From Methylotenera oryzisoli (GTDB lineage Bacteria; Pseudomonadota; Gammaproteobacteria; Burkholderiales; Methylophilaceae), in assembly GCA_945881735.1 (NCBI GenBank), contig CAMCVF010000001.1, positions 62,001 to 126,000 of the forward strand: DNA of 64,000 nucleotides. The letters are read 5' to 3'. Of the stretch, positions 18,749-28,742 are shown piece after piece. The notes under the pieces are model-generated. The model did no database searches. It worked only from the letters and a program-made list of their open reading frames with translations, and had not been told where the DNA came from. The position numbers and the translations under genes were made by a program. The stretch's first letter is position 1. The number at the start of each line of letters is the position of its first letter.

Positions 18749-19537
18749 ATGTTTGAAACCTTAATGATTACTTTTAGAGAAGGCTTAGAAGCTTTTTTAA
18801 TTATTGCGATCGCTGTCGCATATTTAACCAAAACAGGTGGCCAAAAATTAATTCCATCTGTACGTAACGCTTGTTATGTAGGCGTTTTAGGCTGCGTGAT
18901 TTTGGGTATTGTGTTGGCGCGCATTGGCGGTTTAACGCCGTTTTGGGAAGGCACGTTAGCGCTAACGGCAGCTATATTAGTCATTAGTTGTACTGTGCAT
19001 ATGCTTAAAATGGGCAAGCACATGAAACGTGAAATAACAGGCGCTATTGATAAAGCGGTTGCCAACCCAGGTAATGGGGCAAAAGTAGCCGTATTTGCGT
19101 TTGTATTACTTATGATTGGGCGCGAAGGCTTAGAAGCCTCTACCATGATTGCATCATTGGCACAAACCAATGACAGTACGCACTTGGTTATTGGCGGCAT
19201 TTTAGGCTTATTGGTTGCGGGCGCTGTAGCGTTGGCATGGAGCAAATATGGCCACCGCGTCAACTTAGGCTTATTTTTTCAAGTCACCGCCTTATTTATG
19301 GTGCTGTTCTCCATACAACTACTTATCTACGCTTTTCATGAGTTTACGGAGTCAGTTGAATTTTATAATTTAGGTCTATTTGATAACGCGTACTGGCATG
19401 CCGCTACCGAAGACTGGGGTCCTAAAGGCCGTATCGGCGCATTAATTTCGTACAGCTTGGTGGTGGTGCCTCTTGCATTTTTAATTTACAGCTTTGTCAC
19501 AAACAAAAACATACCTAAATTAGCAAAAAGTAATTAA
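18749..19537 (+). CDS. FTR1-family high-affinity iron permease
   Basis: Seven-helix inner-membrane permease of the Ftr1/EfeU family, 262 residues. Both REGLE iron-binding motifs are present (residues 10-14 and 125-129). The frame can be opened at a TTG (18737), but the ATG at 18749 gives the family N-terminus MFETLMITFREG and has GGGA upstream. Neither efeO nor efeB is adjacent, so the usual ferrous-iron partner components are missing locally. Flanked by terminators on both sides, it is a single-gene transcript. Confidence 0.92.
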   Translation: MFETLMITFREGLEAFLIIAIAVAYLTKTGGQKLIPSVRNACYVGVLGCVILGIVLARIGGLTPFWEGTLALTAAILVISCTVHMLKMGKHMKREITGAIDKAVANPGNGAKVAVFAFVLLMIGREGLEASTMIASLAQTNDSTHLVIGGILGLLVAGAVALAWSKYGHRVNLGLFFQVTALFMVLFSIQLLIYAFHEFTESVEFYNLGLFDNAYWHAATEDWGPKGRIGALISYSLVVVPLAFLIYSFVTNKNIPKLAKSN

Positions 19538-19542
19538 TATTC

Positions 19543-19575
19543 AAGTGCATTTTTAGAATGTCTAAAAATGCACTT
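19543..19575 (+). terminator. Perfect 15-bp hairpin after the FTR1 gene
   Basis: AAGTGCATTTTTAGA pairs exactly with TCTAAAAATGCACTT across a 3-base ATG loop, starting 6 bases after the FTR1 stop. It ends ctttc rather than in a T-run. Position and stem strength argue for termination or 3'-end protection of the mRNA. Confidence 0.7.
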
Positions 19576-19712
19576 CTTTCATCGGTTAGACAAAGCACTG
19601 TAAAAATACTTCGAGCAATATGCGTTAACACTTAAAGCATTTAATCAGATTAGCCATTGCGCTTTCTGTTAAAATATTGATAATTTTTAAATTTTTCAAT
19701 TGCTTATCATCC

Positions 19713-22700
19713 ATGTCTTCCGCTTCAATTTCTAGCACTTCGTTTCTACCACTTCGTGGCAGCCCAGCTTTATCCACATTCCGCCTAGATAAACTGTACG
19801 CTTCTTTAAAGCAATACTCCCCTAGCATCACGCATATTTATGCGGAGTTTACACATTTTATATTTAGTGATTCAGTACTTAGCAATTCCCAGCAACAAAC
19901 GCTTGAGCAAATTCTAACTTATGGGCCGCAGGCACAATCAGAAGAGCCCATTGGGCAGTTTTTTTTAGTGGTACCACGAATTGGTACTATTTCGCCATGG
20001 GCATCGCGCGCAACCGATATCGCGCACAACTGTGGCATAGAAAACGTATTGCGCATTGAGCGCGGCGTCGCGTATTTCATCAAAACAGTCAATAACAAGC
20101 CTTTAAGCGAAGCTGAAAAAACAGCCTTTAAAGCAGCAATTCACGACCGTATGACAGAAGCTGTTTTAAACAATTTAAGCGATGCTCAGCAGTTATTTCA
20201 TAGCGCAGAACCTAAACCATTAAATACGGTAGATATTCTGCAAGGCGGCAAAACCGCGCTTAATACGGCTAATAGCGAAATGGGCTTGGCTTTATCGCCT
20301 GATGAAGTGGATTATTTGGTTGAAAACTTCAGAAAAATAGGCCGCAACCCAACAGACGTTGAATTGATGATGTTTGCACAGGCTAACTCAGAACACTGCC
20401 GCCATAAAATATTTAATGCCGACTGGGTAATTGATGGTGAGGTGCAAGATATCTCGTTGTTTGGCATGATTCGTAATACGCACAAATTAAATCCTGGCTA
20501 TACTGTTGTTGCCTATTCCGATAACTCTTCAATTGTGGCTGGCCAAAAAACCCAGCGTTTTTATCCAAATTCAAACGGTGAATATGGCTTTAATGAAGAT
20601 GAAATGCACTACTTAATGAAAGTAGAAACGCATAATCACCCTACCGCTATTTCGCCTTTTGCGGGCTCTGCAACTGGCGCGGGCGGTGAGATTCGTGATG
20701 AAGGCGCAACCGGAATTGGCTCTAAACCGAAAGCGGGCTTGACGGGCTTTTCAGTATCTAATTTAAATATACCTAACTTTACCCATCCCTGGGAAAAGGC
20801 CTATGGCAAACCAAGCCGTATTGCCACGCCACTGCAAATTATGACAGACGGACCATTGGGTAGCGCCGCTTATAATAATGAATTTGGACGTCCCAATATT
20901 GCCGGCTATTTCCGCACCTTTGAATTAGAATCAATTGACTCTGAGGGTAAGGCTGAAGTGCGCGGCTACCATAAGCCGATTATGCTGGCTGGTGGCGTTG
21001 GTAATATTTCGGCGGATCATTCTCATAAAAATGAGATTCCTGCTGGTGCCGCATTGATTCAATTGGGTGGTCCAGCCATGTTAATCGGCTTGGGCGGTGG
21101 CGCTGCATCCAGCATGGATACGGGCAGCAATACCGAAAACTTAGATTTTGATTCAGTGCAACGCGGCAACCCAGAATTGCAACGCCGCGCGCAAGAAGTG
21201 ATAGACCGTTGCTGGCAATTGGGTGATGCGAACCCTATTTTGAGCATTCATGATGTTGGTGCTGGCGGCATTTCAAACGCCTTCCCTGAGCTGATAAACG
21301 ATGCCAAAGTGGGTGCTGTTTTTCAATTGCGCGATGTGCATAATGAAGAGCGCGGCATGTCACCACGCGAATTGTGGAGCAACGAATCGCAAGAACGTTA
21401 TGTGATGGCAGTTTTGCAAAAAGACTTGCCATTATTTAAGGCCCTTTGCGAGCGCGAACGTTGTCCGTTTGCGATTGTGGGTTATGCGACTGAAGATCCC
21501 CATTTAACGGTAGCCGATAGCCACTATGACAATAAACCTGTCGACATGGATTTATCCGTCTTATTAGGCAAGCCACCTAAAATGACGCGCGATGTAAAAA
21601 GCATAGCTAAAAAATTAAGCGCTTTTGACACAAAAAAAATTGATTTAAAAGATGCTGTTACCCGCGTTTTAAGGCTGCCAGGTGTAGCAGATAAAACGTT
21701 CTTAATCACCATTGGTGACCGCACAGTAACTGGCTTAATTGCGCGCGACCAATTTGTGGGCCCTTGGCAAATTCCAGTGAGCGATGTAGCTGTCACTTTG
21801 GCGGGCTATGAAACCAATGTAGGCGAAGCTTTTGCAATTGGCGAACGTGCGCCTATTGCATTAATTGATGCGCCTGCTTCTGGCCGTATTGCGATTGGTG
21901 AAGCGATTACCAATATCGCCGCTGCAAAAATTAGCGACATTAGCAACCTAAAATTATCAGCCAACTGGATGGCGCCTGCAGGTCACTCTGGTGAAGATGC
22001 GGCCTTATTTGCTATGGTAAAAGCTGTTGGCATGGAGTTATGTCCGGCACTTGGCATTAGCATTCCTGTTGGTAAAGATTCCATGAGCATGAAAACGGTG
22101 TGGCAAGATAGCGACGTCAAAAAAGCCGTGACTTCACCTATTTCGTTGGTAGTCACCGCTTTTGCCAACACAACGGATGCACGCAAAACCTTAACGCCTC
22201 AACTACGTACCGACCTATGTAGTCAAAATCTGGGTGAAACCAAGTTAATTTTAATTGACTTAGGTAATGGCAAAAACCGTATGGGCGGCAGTAGCTTGGC
22301 GCAAGTTTATGGCCAAGTGGGGGATACAGCGCCAGATGTGGATAATCCATTGCAATTAAAAGCATTTTTTGCCGCCATACAACAATTAAATACTGAGAAC
22401 AAACTACTGGCTTATCATGATAGAAGTGATGGCGGCTTGTTTTCAACCATAACTGAGATGGCACTTGCCGGGCATTGTGGCTTAAACGTTGATATTTCTA
22501 GTTTAAGCGGTGACGTTGCCAGCATATTATTTAATGAAGAATTAGGCGCTGTGATTCAAGTGCGCGCAGGTGATGCTGATGCTGTTTTAGCGCAGCTTAA
22601 AACAGTATTAAGTGCGCATATAATTGGCGCTGTGAACAATCAAAATCAAATCATCATTACACAAAACGGCAAATCTGTTTTTACTGATAGCTGTGTTAAC

Positions 22701-23648
22701 TTGCATCGTATGTGGTCAGAAACCACCTATCACATGCAAAGCTTACGTGATAATCCAGTATGCGCACAGCAAGAGTACGACCGCATACTAAACGAAGCAG
22801 ATGCTGGCTTACATGTGAACTTAACATTTGATATTAATGAAAATATTGCCGCGCCGTATATCAATACTGGCATACGCCCAAAAATGGCCATATTGCGTGA
22901 GCAAGGCGTAAACGGCCAAGTGGAAATGGCGGCCGCGTTTGACCGCGCAGGTTTTAATAGTGTCGATGTGCATATGAGTGACGTGATTAGTGGTCGCGTA
23001 TCACTGAAAGAATTTGCCGGATTGGTGGCTTGCGGGGGCTTTAGTTATGGCGATGTGCTGGGTGCAGGCGAAGGTTGGGCTAAATCGATTTTATTCAATA
23101 ATCGAGCAAACGATGAATTTAGTGCGTTTTTTAATCGTAACGATTCTTTTGCGCTGGGCGTTTGCAACGGCTGCCAAATGATGAGCAATTTGCACAGCAT
23201 TATTCCAGGTAGTGAGCTCTGGCCGCATTTTGTTAAAAACAAATCAGAGCAATTTGAAGCACGTTTTGCGATGGTAGAAGTATTAGAATCACCTTCAATA
23301 TTCTTCAATGGCATGGCTGGCAGCCTTATGCCGATTGCCGTTGCACATGGTGAAGGATTTGCGGAATTTTCTGAAACTAGTGATGTCAATGCGGTGTTAG
23401 ACGAAAAGTTGGTAACGATGCGTTTTACAGACAATACGTCAGCGCCAACAGAAGTATACCCGTTTAATCCTAACGGTTCGCCGCTCGGAATTACGGGTTT
23501 AACTACCCCAAATGGACGATTTAGTATTATGATGCCACATCCTGAACGGGTATTTAGAACGGTACAGCACTCATGGCACCCAGACGATTGGTTAGAAGAC
23601 GCGCCTTGGATGCGGATGTTCCGCAATGCAAGAAAAATCATTGCTTAA
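19713..23648 (+). CDS. purL: Phosphoribosylformylglycinamidine synthase
   Basis: Large single-chain PurL (1311 residues from this start) that converts FGAR plus Gln and ATP to FGAM in de novo purine synthesis. The family N-terminus ([15 protein letters not shown]) is followed by two AIRS-like synthase halves ([10 protein letters not shown] and [14 protein letters not shown] landmarks) and a C-terminal class I glutamine amidotransferase with catalytic Cys1151 (GVCNGCQMM) and HPER near the end. The frame opens at a TTG (19677); the ATG at 19713 is preferred on family length, although no strong RBS is visible. Confidence 0.96.
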   Translation: MSSASISSTSFLPLRGSPALSTFRLDKLYASLKQYSPSITHIYAEFTHFIFSDSVLSNSQQQTLEQILTYGPQAQSEEPIGQFFLVVPRIGTISPWASRATDIAHNCGIENVLRIERGVAYFIKTVNNKPLSEAEKTAFKAAIHDRMTEAVLNNLSDAQQLFHSAEPKPLNTVDILQGGKTALNTANSEMGLALSPDEVDYLVENFRKIGRNPTDVELMMFAQANSEHCRHKIFNADWVIDGEVQDISLFGMIRNTHKLNPGYTVVAYSDNSSIVAGQKTQRFYPNSNGEYGFNEDEMHYLMKVETHNHPTAISPFAGSATGAGGEIRDEGATGIGSKPKAGLTGFSVSNLNIPNFTHPWEKAYGKPSRIATPLQIMTDGPLGSAAYNNEFGRPNIAGYFRTFELESIDSEGKAEVRGYHKPIMLAGGVGNISADHSHKNEIPAGAALIQLGGPAMLIGLGGGAASSMDTGSNTENLDFDSVQRGNPELQRRAQEVIDRCWQLGDANPILSIHDVGAGGISNAFPELINDAKVGAVFQLRDVHNEERGMSPRELWSNESQERYVMAVLQKDLPLFKALCERERCPFAIVGYATEDPHLTVADSHYDNKPVDMDLSVLLGKPPKMTRDVKSIAKKLSAFDTKKIDLKDAVTRVLRLPGVADKTFLITIGDRTVTGLIARDQFVGPWQIPVSDVAVTLAGYETNVGEAFAIGERAPIALIDAPASGRIAIGEAITNIAAAKISDISNLKLSANWMAPAGHSGEDAALFAMVKAVGMELCPALGISIPVGKDSMSMKTVWQDSDVKKAVTSPISLVVTAFANTTDARKTLTPQLRTDLCSQNLGETKLILIDLGNGKNRMGGSSLAQVYGQVGDTAPDVDNPLQLKAFFAAIQQLNTENKLLAYHDRSDGGLFSTITEMALAGHCGLNVDISSLSGDVASILFNEELGAVIQVRAGDADAVLAQLKTVLSAHIIGAVNNQNQIIITQNGKSVFTDSCVNLHRMWSETTYHMQSLRDNPVCAQQEYDRILNEADAGLHVNLTFDINENIAAPYINTGIRPKMAILREQGVNGQVEMAAAFDRAGFNSVDVHMSDVISGRVSLKEFAGLVACGGFSYGDVLGAGEGWAKSILFNNRANDEFSAFFNRNDSFALGVCNGCQMMSNLHSIIPGSELWPHFVKNKSEQFEARFAMVEVLESPSIFFNGMAGSLMPIAVAHGEGFAEFSETSDVNAVLDEKLVTMRFTDNTSAPTEVYPFNPNGSPLGITGLTTPNGRFSIMMPHPERVFRTVQHSWHPDDWLEDAPWMRMFRNARKIIA

Positions 23649-23706
23649 GTTGGCATTTTGCCAAGCACGCACTTTATTAAAAACAACAAGGTTGGAGAAA
23701 AATAGA

Positions 23707-24201
23707 ATGAAATTATTAAAAGCACTTTTTACAGTTTTGGCTTTAAGCTTATCAATGCACGCCTTTGCAATGACAGATGATGAATCAGTTGAATTTAGCG
23801 ATGCGGTTGGTAAGGGCGATATGAAAATTGTCAAAAGATACGTGGCAAATGACGCAAAAGTAGTTAATGAGAAATTCTTTGCTTGGACTCCAATCCAAAT
23901 GGCGGCCACTAAAGGTCAATTTGAAATGGTGAAGTACTTACTTGAAAAAGGTGCTGATAAAGACTATGTTCATCCAATCACTAAAATGACGGCATTTCAT
24001 TTAGCGGCTTTTGACAATCATGCTGATATTGTTAAATATCTAGCTGAAAAAGGAGCTGACATAAACAAAAAAATGAAAGCAGACATTTCAATTCTTCGCG
24101 TTATGAAAGATGAAGGTGAGCGCGGTGCCGATATGGTTAAATTATTAACATCACTTGGCGTTAAAGATGATGGCTGCCTAGAAGAAAAATGCTTTGAGTA
24201 G
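23707..24201 (+). CDS. Exported ankyrin-repeat protein
   Basis: A 164-residue protein with a signal peptide (MKLLKALFTVLALSLSMHAFA) and about three or four ankyrin repeats (for example TPIQMAATKGQFEMVKYLLEKGAD and TAFHLAAFDNHADIVKYL, both landmarks only). Ankyrin repeats mediate protein binding; in proteobacterial periplasm such small proteins often accompany redox or catalase genes, but no partner is proven here. The ATG has a GGAG RBS nine bases upstream, better than earlier in-frame codons that overlap purL. A C-terminal Cys pair (DGCLEEKCFE) could form a disulphide. A second exported ankyrin protein is at 33 kb. Confidence 0.88.
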   Translation: MKLLKALFTVLALSLSMHAFAMTDDESVEFSDAVGKGDMKIVKRYVANDAKVVNEKFFAWTPIQMAATKGQFEMVKYLLEKGADKDYVHPITKMTAFHLAAFDNHADIVKYLAEKGADINKKMKADISILRVMKDEGERGADMVKLLTSLGVKDDGCLEEKCFE

Positions 24202-24207
24202 TGATGG

Positions 24208-24237
24208 TTTGCGCTACAACTTTAGTTACAGCGCAAA
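24208..24237 (+). terminator. Hairpin after the ankyrin gene
   Basis: TTTGCGCT pairs with AGCGCAAA around a 14-base loop that contains a short AACT/AGTT pairing, 6 bases after the stop. There is no clean T-run, so it is a weak terminator candidate separating the ankyrin gene from the cytochrome genes. Confidence 0.4.
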
Positions 24238-24286
24238 ATCATTGATCTTATTAAAATAGTGTTTTTATTTCAATAACAAACACTAA

Positions 24287-24682
24287 ATGATTAGTAAAAC
24301 ATTCTTTTCAAGAAAGTTACTATTAAGTGTCATCCTAATATCCTCATTTGACTTGCCAATTGTAGGTAAAGCCAATGAGGATATTTCTTTTTCAGCGCCT
24401 AATTTACACACCCAAACCCTTGCTGCTTCATGTGCGGCTTGCCATGGTAGCAACGGTAATGCATTAGTTGGAAATGCTGTATTAGCTGGGATGGATAAAA
24501 GCTATTTTATTAGCCAAATGCTGGCTTTTAAAAATGGTGATAAATCCGCCACGGTTATGCATCGTCATGCCAAGGGTCTGCAGGTGGAGGAAATCAATGA
24601 ACTAGCCGCCTATTTTGCTGCGCAGAAAAAAGTGCCCGCCATAAGCCCAGCTATGCAACGCTTGAAGGCCAATCATGACTAA
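24287..24682 (+). CDS. Periplasmic monohaem c-type cytochrome (FccA-like)
   Basis: A 131-residue exported protein with an N-terminal signal (hydrophobic to about residue 28) and one haem-binding CAACH (Cys49, Cys52, His53). Met91 in the ATVMHRHAKG segment is the likely sixth ligand. Its 3' end overlaps the next gene by 8 bases, and that gene encodes a flavocytochrome c sulfide dehydrogenase-like flavoprotein, so this is probably its cytochrome subunit, taking electrons from sulfide oxidation. FccA proteins in phototrophs are often dihaem; this one has a single haem site. Confidence 0.88.
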   Translation: MISKTFFSRKLLLSVILISSFDLPIVGKANEDISFSAPNLHTQTLAASCAACHGSNGNALVGNAVLAGMDKSYFISQMLAFKNGDKSATVMHRHAKGLQVEEINELAAYFAAQKKVPAISPAMQRLKANHD

Positions 24683-25982
24683 ACTAAAATCAATTAACAC
24701 AGCAAGCAATAGCCGCCGCCATTTTATTAAAGCAATTAGCGCAAGTGGCTTATTAGTATCTAGCTATTCATTATTAAGTGCTTGTGCCAATAACACAAAA
24801 AAGTCGGCTACAGGTACCGTAGTGATAATTGGTGGCGGTTATGCGGGTGCAACGGCTGCCAAATATATTCGCCTGTGGAGCGTAAACAATATTGATGTAG
24901 TGTTGATTGAAAAATCCACTCAATTTGTATCTTGCCCGCTCAGTAATTTAGTGCTTGGTGGTAGCAAAACCATTAATGACCTTACATTTGGCTACGATTT
25001 AGCCAAAAAAAATCATGGCGTGCAGTGGATTAATGATGAAGTAACCGTGATTGATACCGCCAATAAAAAAATAAGCATGAAGCGCGGCGAAATCAGTTTT
25101 GATCGCTTAATTATCGCGCCTGGCATTGATTTTATCTATGATTCGCTGCCTAATTTGCAATCAACTGAAGCACAGAAAGCAATACCACATGCCTGGAAAG
25201 CAGGCTGGCAAACGGTTAATTTGCGTTCACAATTAGAAAGCATGTTTAATGGGGGCGTGTTTGTGATGAATGTACCCAAAGCACCCTACCGTTGCCCGCC
25301 CGGTCCTTATGAGCGCGCGTGTCAGGTGGCCAGCTATTTCAAGAACCATAAACCTAAAAGCAAAGTGATTGTGCTGGATGCCAACCCAGAAATCACCTCT
25401 AAAAAAGGGTTATTTACTAAAGTATTTAATGAGATGTACGCAGGCATCATTGATTACCGCCCTAACAATTTAGTACTAGATGTAGATATTAAAACAAAAA
25501 CAGTGAAAACCGATTTTGATACAGTGTCTGCCGATGTGCTGAATATTATTCCGCCACAACGCGCAGGCAAACCAGCGCAAATGGCAGGCCTAAACAATAT
25601 TGATAAAAGCTGGTGCGAAGTGGATTTTTTAACTTATGAATCCAAGATAGCGCCATATATTCATGTGATTGGCGATTCTGTTTCAGCTGCACTGCCAAAG
25701 TCAGCACATATGGCCACCAGCCAAGCACGGGTTTGCGCCAGCGCAATTGTAGAGTTAATGCAACATCGTGTGCCAGATCAAAACCCCGTTTTTGCCAACA
25801 CTTGCTACAGCTATGTGGATGACAAACAAGCCATGCATGTAGCCAATGTTTACCGCTATGATGAATCAAAAAAAATCATGGTATCGGCTGAGGGTGGCGG
25901 CGTTTCGCTTAAACCTTCAGAGCTAGAAGGCGGCTACGCAAGCGCATGGGCCACTAATATATGGTCAGATGTGTTAACTTAA
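24675..25982 (+). CDS. Flavocytochrome c sulfide dehydrogenase-like flavoprotein (FccB family)
   Basis: A 435-residue FAD protein predicted to be exported by Tat (SRRHFIKA near residues 13-20). The dinucleotide fold GGGYAGATAA lies near 53-62. Three Cys positions known from Allochromatium FCSD are present: Cys87 (SCPLSN, covalent FAD attachment) and the redox pair Cys207 (YRCPPGPYE) and Cys377 (NTCYSY). The C-terminal FCSD domain is complete. The expected reaction is oxidation of sulfide to sulfur or polysulfide with electrons passed to the cytochrome encoded just upstream (8-base overlap). Substrate is inferred from the family; SoxF-like roles are an alternative. Confidence 0.9.
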   Translation: MTKLKSINTASNSRRHFIKAISASGLLVSSYSLLSACANNTKKSATGTVVIIGGGYAGATAAKYIRLWSVNNIDVVLIEKSTQFVSCPLSNLVLGGSKTINDLTFGYDLAKKNHGVQWINDEVTVIDTANKKISMKRGEISFDRLIIAPGIDFIYDSLPNLQSTEAQKAIPHAWKAGWQTVNLRSQLESMFNGGVFVMNVPKAPYRCPPGPYERACQVASYFKNHKPKSKVIVLDANPEITSKKGLFTKVFNEMYAGIIDYRPNNLVLDVDIKTKTVKTDFDTVSADVLNIIPPQRAGKPAQMAGLNNIDKSWCEVDFLTYESKIAPYIHVIGDSVSAALPKSAHMATSQARVCASAIVELMQHRVPDQNPVFANTCYSYVDDKQAMHVANVYRYDESKKIMVSAEGGGVSLKPSELEGGYASAWATNIWSDVLT

Positions 25983-26013
25983 GCTTTTATCTTTACTTAA
26001 TAGTCTCCATCAA

Positions 26014-27231
26014 ATGCTTAGTGCTTTTTTTAATCAGCTTGGCTTATACCTTAAAATTGGTTTATGTCAGATAGCGAGTATTGGTTGTGCTTATGGCGCA
26101 GAATCGATAGATCCGCCCAATCAATTAGCTCTTAATTTGCCGTCAGGCTTTGAAGCAAGCATCTATGCAAAATTGGCTAAAAACTATGGTCAGCCGCGCA
26201 TGATGGCACTGGATAAAGAGGGGCGACTATTTGTTGCTTTAGGCTCATCTAACCAAGTGCTCATGCTGCCAGATGCCAATAAAGACGGCATTGCTGAAAA
26301 CCCTGTTGTGATTGCAAACAATCTAAACGCACCAAATGGTTTGGCTTTTATAAACGATGATTTGCTGATTACAAACCAAGACTCAGTTGTTAAATTAACG
26401 CAAAAAAATGGAGTTTGGTCTGCACCACAGCCGTTTATTAGCAATTTGGCTTTTGGGCACCATACTGTTAAAACCATTAAATTGGGCCCAGATAATCATC
26501 TATATATCAATATTGGCTCAAGCTGTAATGTATGTTTAGAGGAAAATGCAACGCGCGCTACTATTCAACGCTACACTGCAGAGGGCAGGCCTGCAGGTAG
26601 CTTGATCACACTGGGCCGACATGCACCCGACCCCACATGGGCAAAAGGTTTGCGCAATAGCCAAGGTTTTGCATGGCACCCGAAAACGGGCGCCATGTTT
26701 GCCACTAATAATGGTTCTGATATGCGGTCCAGCACCAAAAACGGCAAAGTAAACGACGAAATTCCACCTGAACATTTAAACCGTATCGAATCTGGCAAGC
26801 ATTATGGCTGGCCTTATTGCTGGGGTAACCCCGATAATTTAAAAGCAATGGTTGAAGACCCGAATTTCATCGGTGCTGAAAATTTTTGCAAAACGGCAAC
26901 GCCGCCTGCTATTACGTTTATTTCGCATTCAACCCCTATTGGCATTAGCTTTTTAGATAAAACCAATTGGCCTGCTGAATATAAGAATGATGCGATTGTG
27001 GCTTTGCATGGGTCATGGAATCGCCAAAATCCTAGCGGCTACAAATTGGTACGTGTTAAATTTAATGGTGATACACCAACAGAAGTGACTGACTTTGCCA
27101 CGGGATGGTTAAACGGTAAAAGTGTTTGGGGGCGACCGACAGATGTTATCGTTGGCACAGATGGCGCATTGTATGTGTCAGATGACCGCGCAGGCTATAT
27201 CTACCGTATTGGCTATCAGCCAAACAAATAG
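26014..27231 (+). CDS. Exported sorbosone/glucose dehydrogenase-like beta-propeller
   Basis: A 405-residue protein of the PQQ-dependent soluble glucose/sorbosone dehydrogenase (GSDH) family. A hydrophobic N-terminus (to about residue 28, ending near CAYGAE) suggests export. Family landmarks include GHHTVKT, LRNSQGFAWHP, HYGWPYCWGN, HGSWNR and GRPTDVIVG, spread across the six-bladed propeller. Many relatives are annotated L-sorbosone dehydrogenase without proof; PQQ binding, substrate and electron acceptor are not known. It starts 31 bases after the FccB-like stop, so it shares a transcript with the cytochrome and flavoprotein genes. Confidence 0.86.
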   Translation: MLSAFFNQLGLYLKIGLCQIASIGCAYGAESIDPPNQLALNLPSGFEASIYAKLAKNYGQPRMMALDKEGRLFVALGSSNQVLMLPDANKDGIAENPVVIANNLNAPNGLAFINDDLLITNQDSVVKLTQKNGVWSAPQPFISNLAFGHHTVKTIKLGPDNHLYINIGSSCNVCLEENATRATIQRYTAEGRPAGSLITLGRHAPDPTWAKGLRNSQGFAWHPKTGAMFATNNGSDMRSSTKNGKVNDEIPPEHLNRIESGKHYGWPYCWGNPDNLKAMVEDPNFIGAENFCKTATPPAITFISHSTPIGISFLDKTNWPAEYKNDAIVALHGSWNRQNPSGYKLVRVKFNGDTPTEVTDFATGWLNGKSVWGRPTDVIVGTDGALYVSDDRAGYIYRIGYQPNK

Positions 27232-27265
27232 ACGCAAACCGAATTAATAACAAGGCAATAATTGC

Positions 27266-27865
27266 ATGATTAAAAATCGCTTTATACAAATAGTGACTTG
27301 CTTTATTACAAGTGCATTTATTAATAATATGGTACTAGCGCAAGGCGCCAAATTGCCAGGCAATATCGCGGTACATATTGCAAAACTGCACTATGAACAT
27401 CCTGTGCGCCTACTGCACCCTTATTTGGATGTATGGCATATGAAAGGCCCACTGGCTGAAAAGGCCGCACTTAAAGAATTGGGGAAACGATTCGCCAATA
27501 TACATTTATGCAAAAGCGGTGAAAGCACCAATGTGGTTTTATTGCTTGAGCCGCATATGTTTTATAACGCTCAGTTGCGGGTTTTTCATGGTGAAATCAT
27601 TGCCAGAGTGTTTACTAATGTCTCAGCATCTGATTTAGAAAATCCGATTGTAAGTATTAAAAAACAAGCTCAACAAAATGGTGAGCTTGGCATTAAGCCT
27701 GAATTTTATATGGAAAAAGCCTACGCAAAAGCAATGGATAAAGTCATTAAAAAACTAGAAATTGATAAATCATTTTTAGCCGCAATTGATACCACCGCCA
27801 ATGGCAGCGCAGTCAATCTATGCTCAGCTTTAGATGATTTGCCATTTAGCAAAATTTACTACTAA
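27266..27865 (+). CDS. Exported protein of unknown function
   Basis: I do not recognise this 199-residue protein. It has a signal peptide (cleavage near residue 25, VLAQ-GA), then a mixed alpha/beta soluble region with many His and aromatic residues in the first half (HYEHPVRLLHP, WHMKGP, LLEPHMFYN) and a single late Cys pair candidate (CKSGES and NLCSAL). There are no transmembrane segments and no haem or FAD motif. It lies 34 bases after the propeller gene and 38 before another propeller gene, so it is probably co-transcribed and periplasmic. Confidence 0.75.
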   Translation: MIKNRFIQIVTCFITSAFINNMVLAQGAKLPGNIAVHIAKLHYEHPVRLLHPYLDVWHMKGPLAEKAALKELGKRFANIHLCKSGESTNVVLLLEPHMFYNAQLRVFHGEIIARVFTNVSASDLENPIVSIKKQAQQNGELGIKPEFYMEKAYAKAMDKVIKKLEIDKSFLAAIDTTANGSAVNLCSALDDLPFSKIYY

Positions 27866-27903
27866 TTTTATTTAAACGCACCACCTTAAGAAAGGTTATA
27901 GAT

Positions 27904-28740
27904 ATGAAAAAAACACTATTAGCATTGGCTTTACTGCAAGCATTAACCGTGCATGCCATAGAGCCAATTCCTACCAAAATTACAGGGCTAAAAACACCAG
28001 AATCTGTTGTACAAGGCAAAGATGGCAGCATTTATATTTCTGAAATTGGAGAGTTTGGCAAAGATGGTGATGGCCAAATTAGCAAAGTGGACAAAAAAGG
28101 TAACATAGCCGTGTTTGCAAAAGGCATGGATGACCCAAAAGGTTTAGCCATGATAGGTGACAAATTATATGTGGCAGATAAAAACCGTGTGCTAGAAGTA
28201 AGCAAAGACGGCTCTTGGCAAGTATATGGTGCGCAAATGGCTTTTCCGAGTACACCTGTTTTTTTAAATGATATTGAAGCGGACAAATTAGGCAGTTTAT
28301 ATGTATCTGATAGCGGTGATTTAAAATCAGGCGGGCAAATTTATAAAATCGCTAAAGGTGGTGCACCAATTACCCTGATTGCGGATAGCAAAAACCCCGA
28401 TATTTTGGCGCCCAATGGTTTGCTGTTCGAAGGCCGCAATCATTTATTATCTGTCGATTTTGAATCTGGTATTTTGTATCGCGTGAATTTAAGCACTGGG
28501 GCAACTACTAAAATAGCCGAAGGCTTTGGTGGCGGTGACGGTATAGTTAAAACCAAAGCAGGAAAAATCATTATAAGCGACTGGAAAACGGGCAAGATTT
28601 ATGAACTGGTGGCAGGTAAAGCGCGCTTGATGAAAGAAGGCTATCAAGCAGCTGCCGACATTGCATTAACAAACGATGGAAAATATTTAATGGTGCCCGA
28701 TATGAAAGCAGGCGAATTAGATTTTGTTGAAATCAAATAA
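27904..28740 (+). CDS. Exported SMP-30/NHL-like beta-propeller protein
   Basis: A 278-residue protein with a signal peptide (to about residue 19, LTVHA-IE) and repeated propeller blades of the SMP-30/gluconolactonase/NHL type (GSIYISEIG, DKLYVADKNRV, GSLYVSDSGD, APNGLLFEG, GKIIISDWKTGKI). A Glu after the first strand (TPESVV), an Asn (APNGL) and an Asp (ISDW) could form the SMP-30 metal site. A lactonase or periplasmic binding role is possible; neither is shown. AAGAAAGG precedes the ATG as a good RBS. It closes the redox/propeller group. Confidence 0.85.
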   Translation: MKKTLLALALLQALTVHAIEPIPTKITGLKTPESVVQGKDGSIYISEIGEFGKDGDGQISKVDKKGNIAVFAKGMDDPKGLAMIGDKLYVADKNRVLEVSKDGSWQVYGAQMAFPSTPVFLNDIEADKLGSLYVSDSGDLKSGGQIYKIAKGGAPITLIADSKNPDILAPNGLLFEGRNHLLSVDFESGILYRVNLSTGATTKIAEGFGGGDGIVKTKAGKIIISDWKTGKIYELVAGKARLMKEGYQAAADIALTNDGKYLMVPDMKAGELDFVEIK

Positions 28741-28742
28741 TC

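Noticed and set aside
23045-23641. 198-codon - strand ORF inside purL
   Set aside because: It lies wholly within the conserved amidotransferase half of PurL; antisense shadow.
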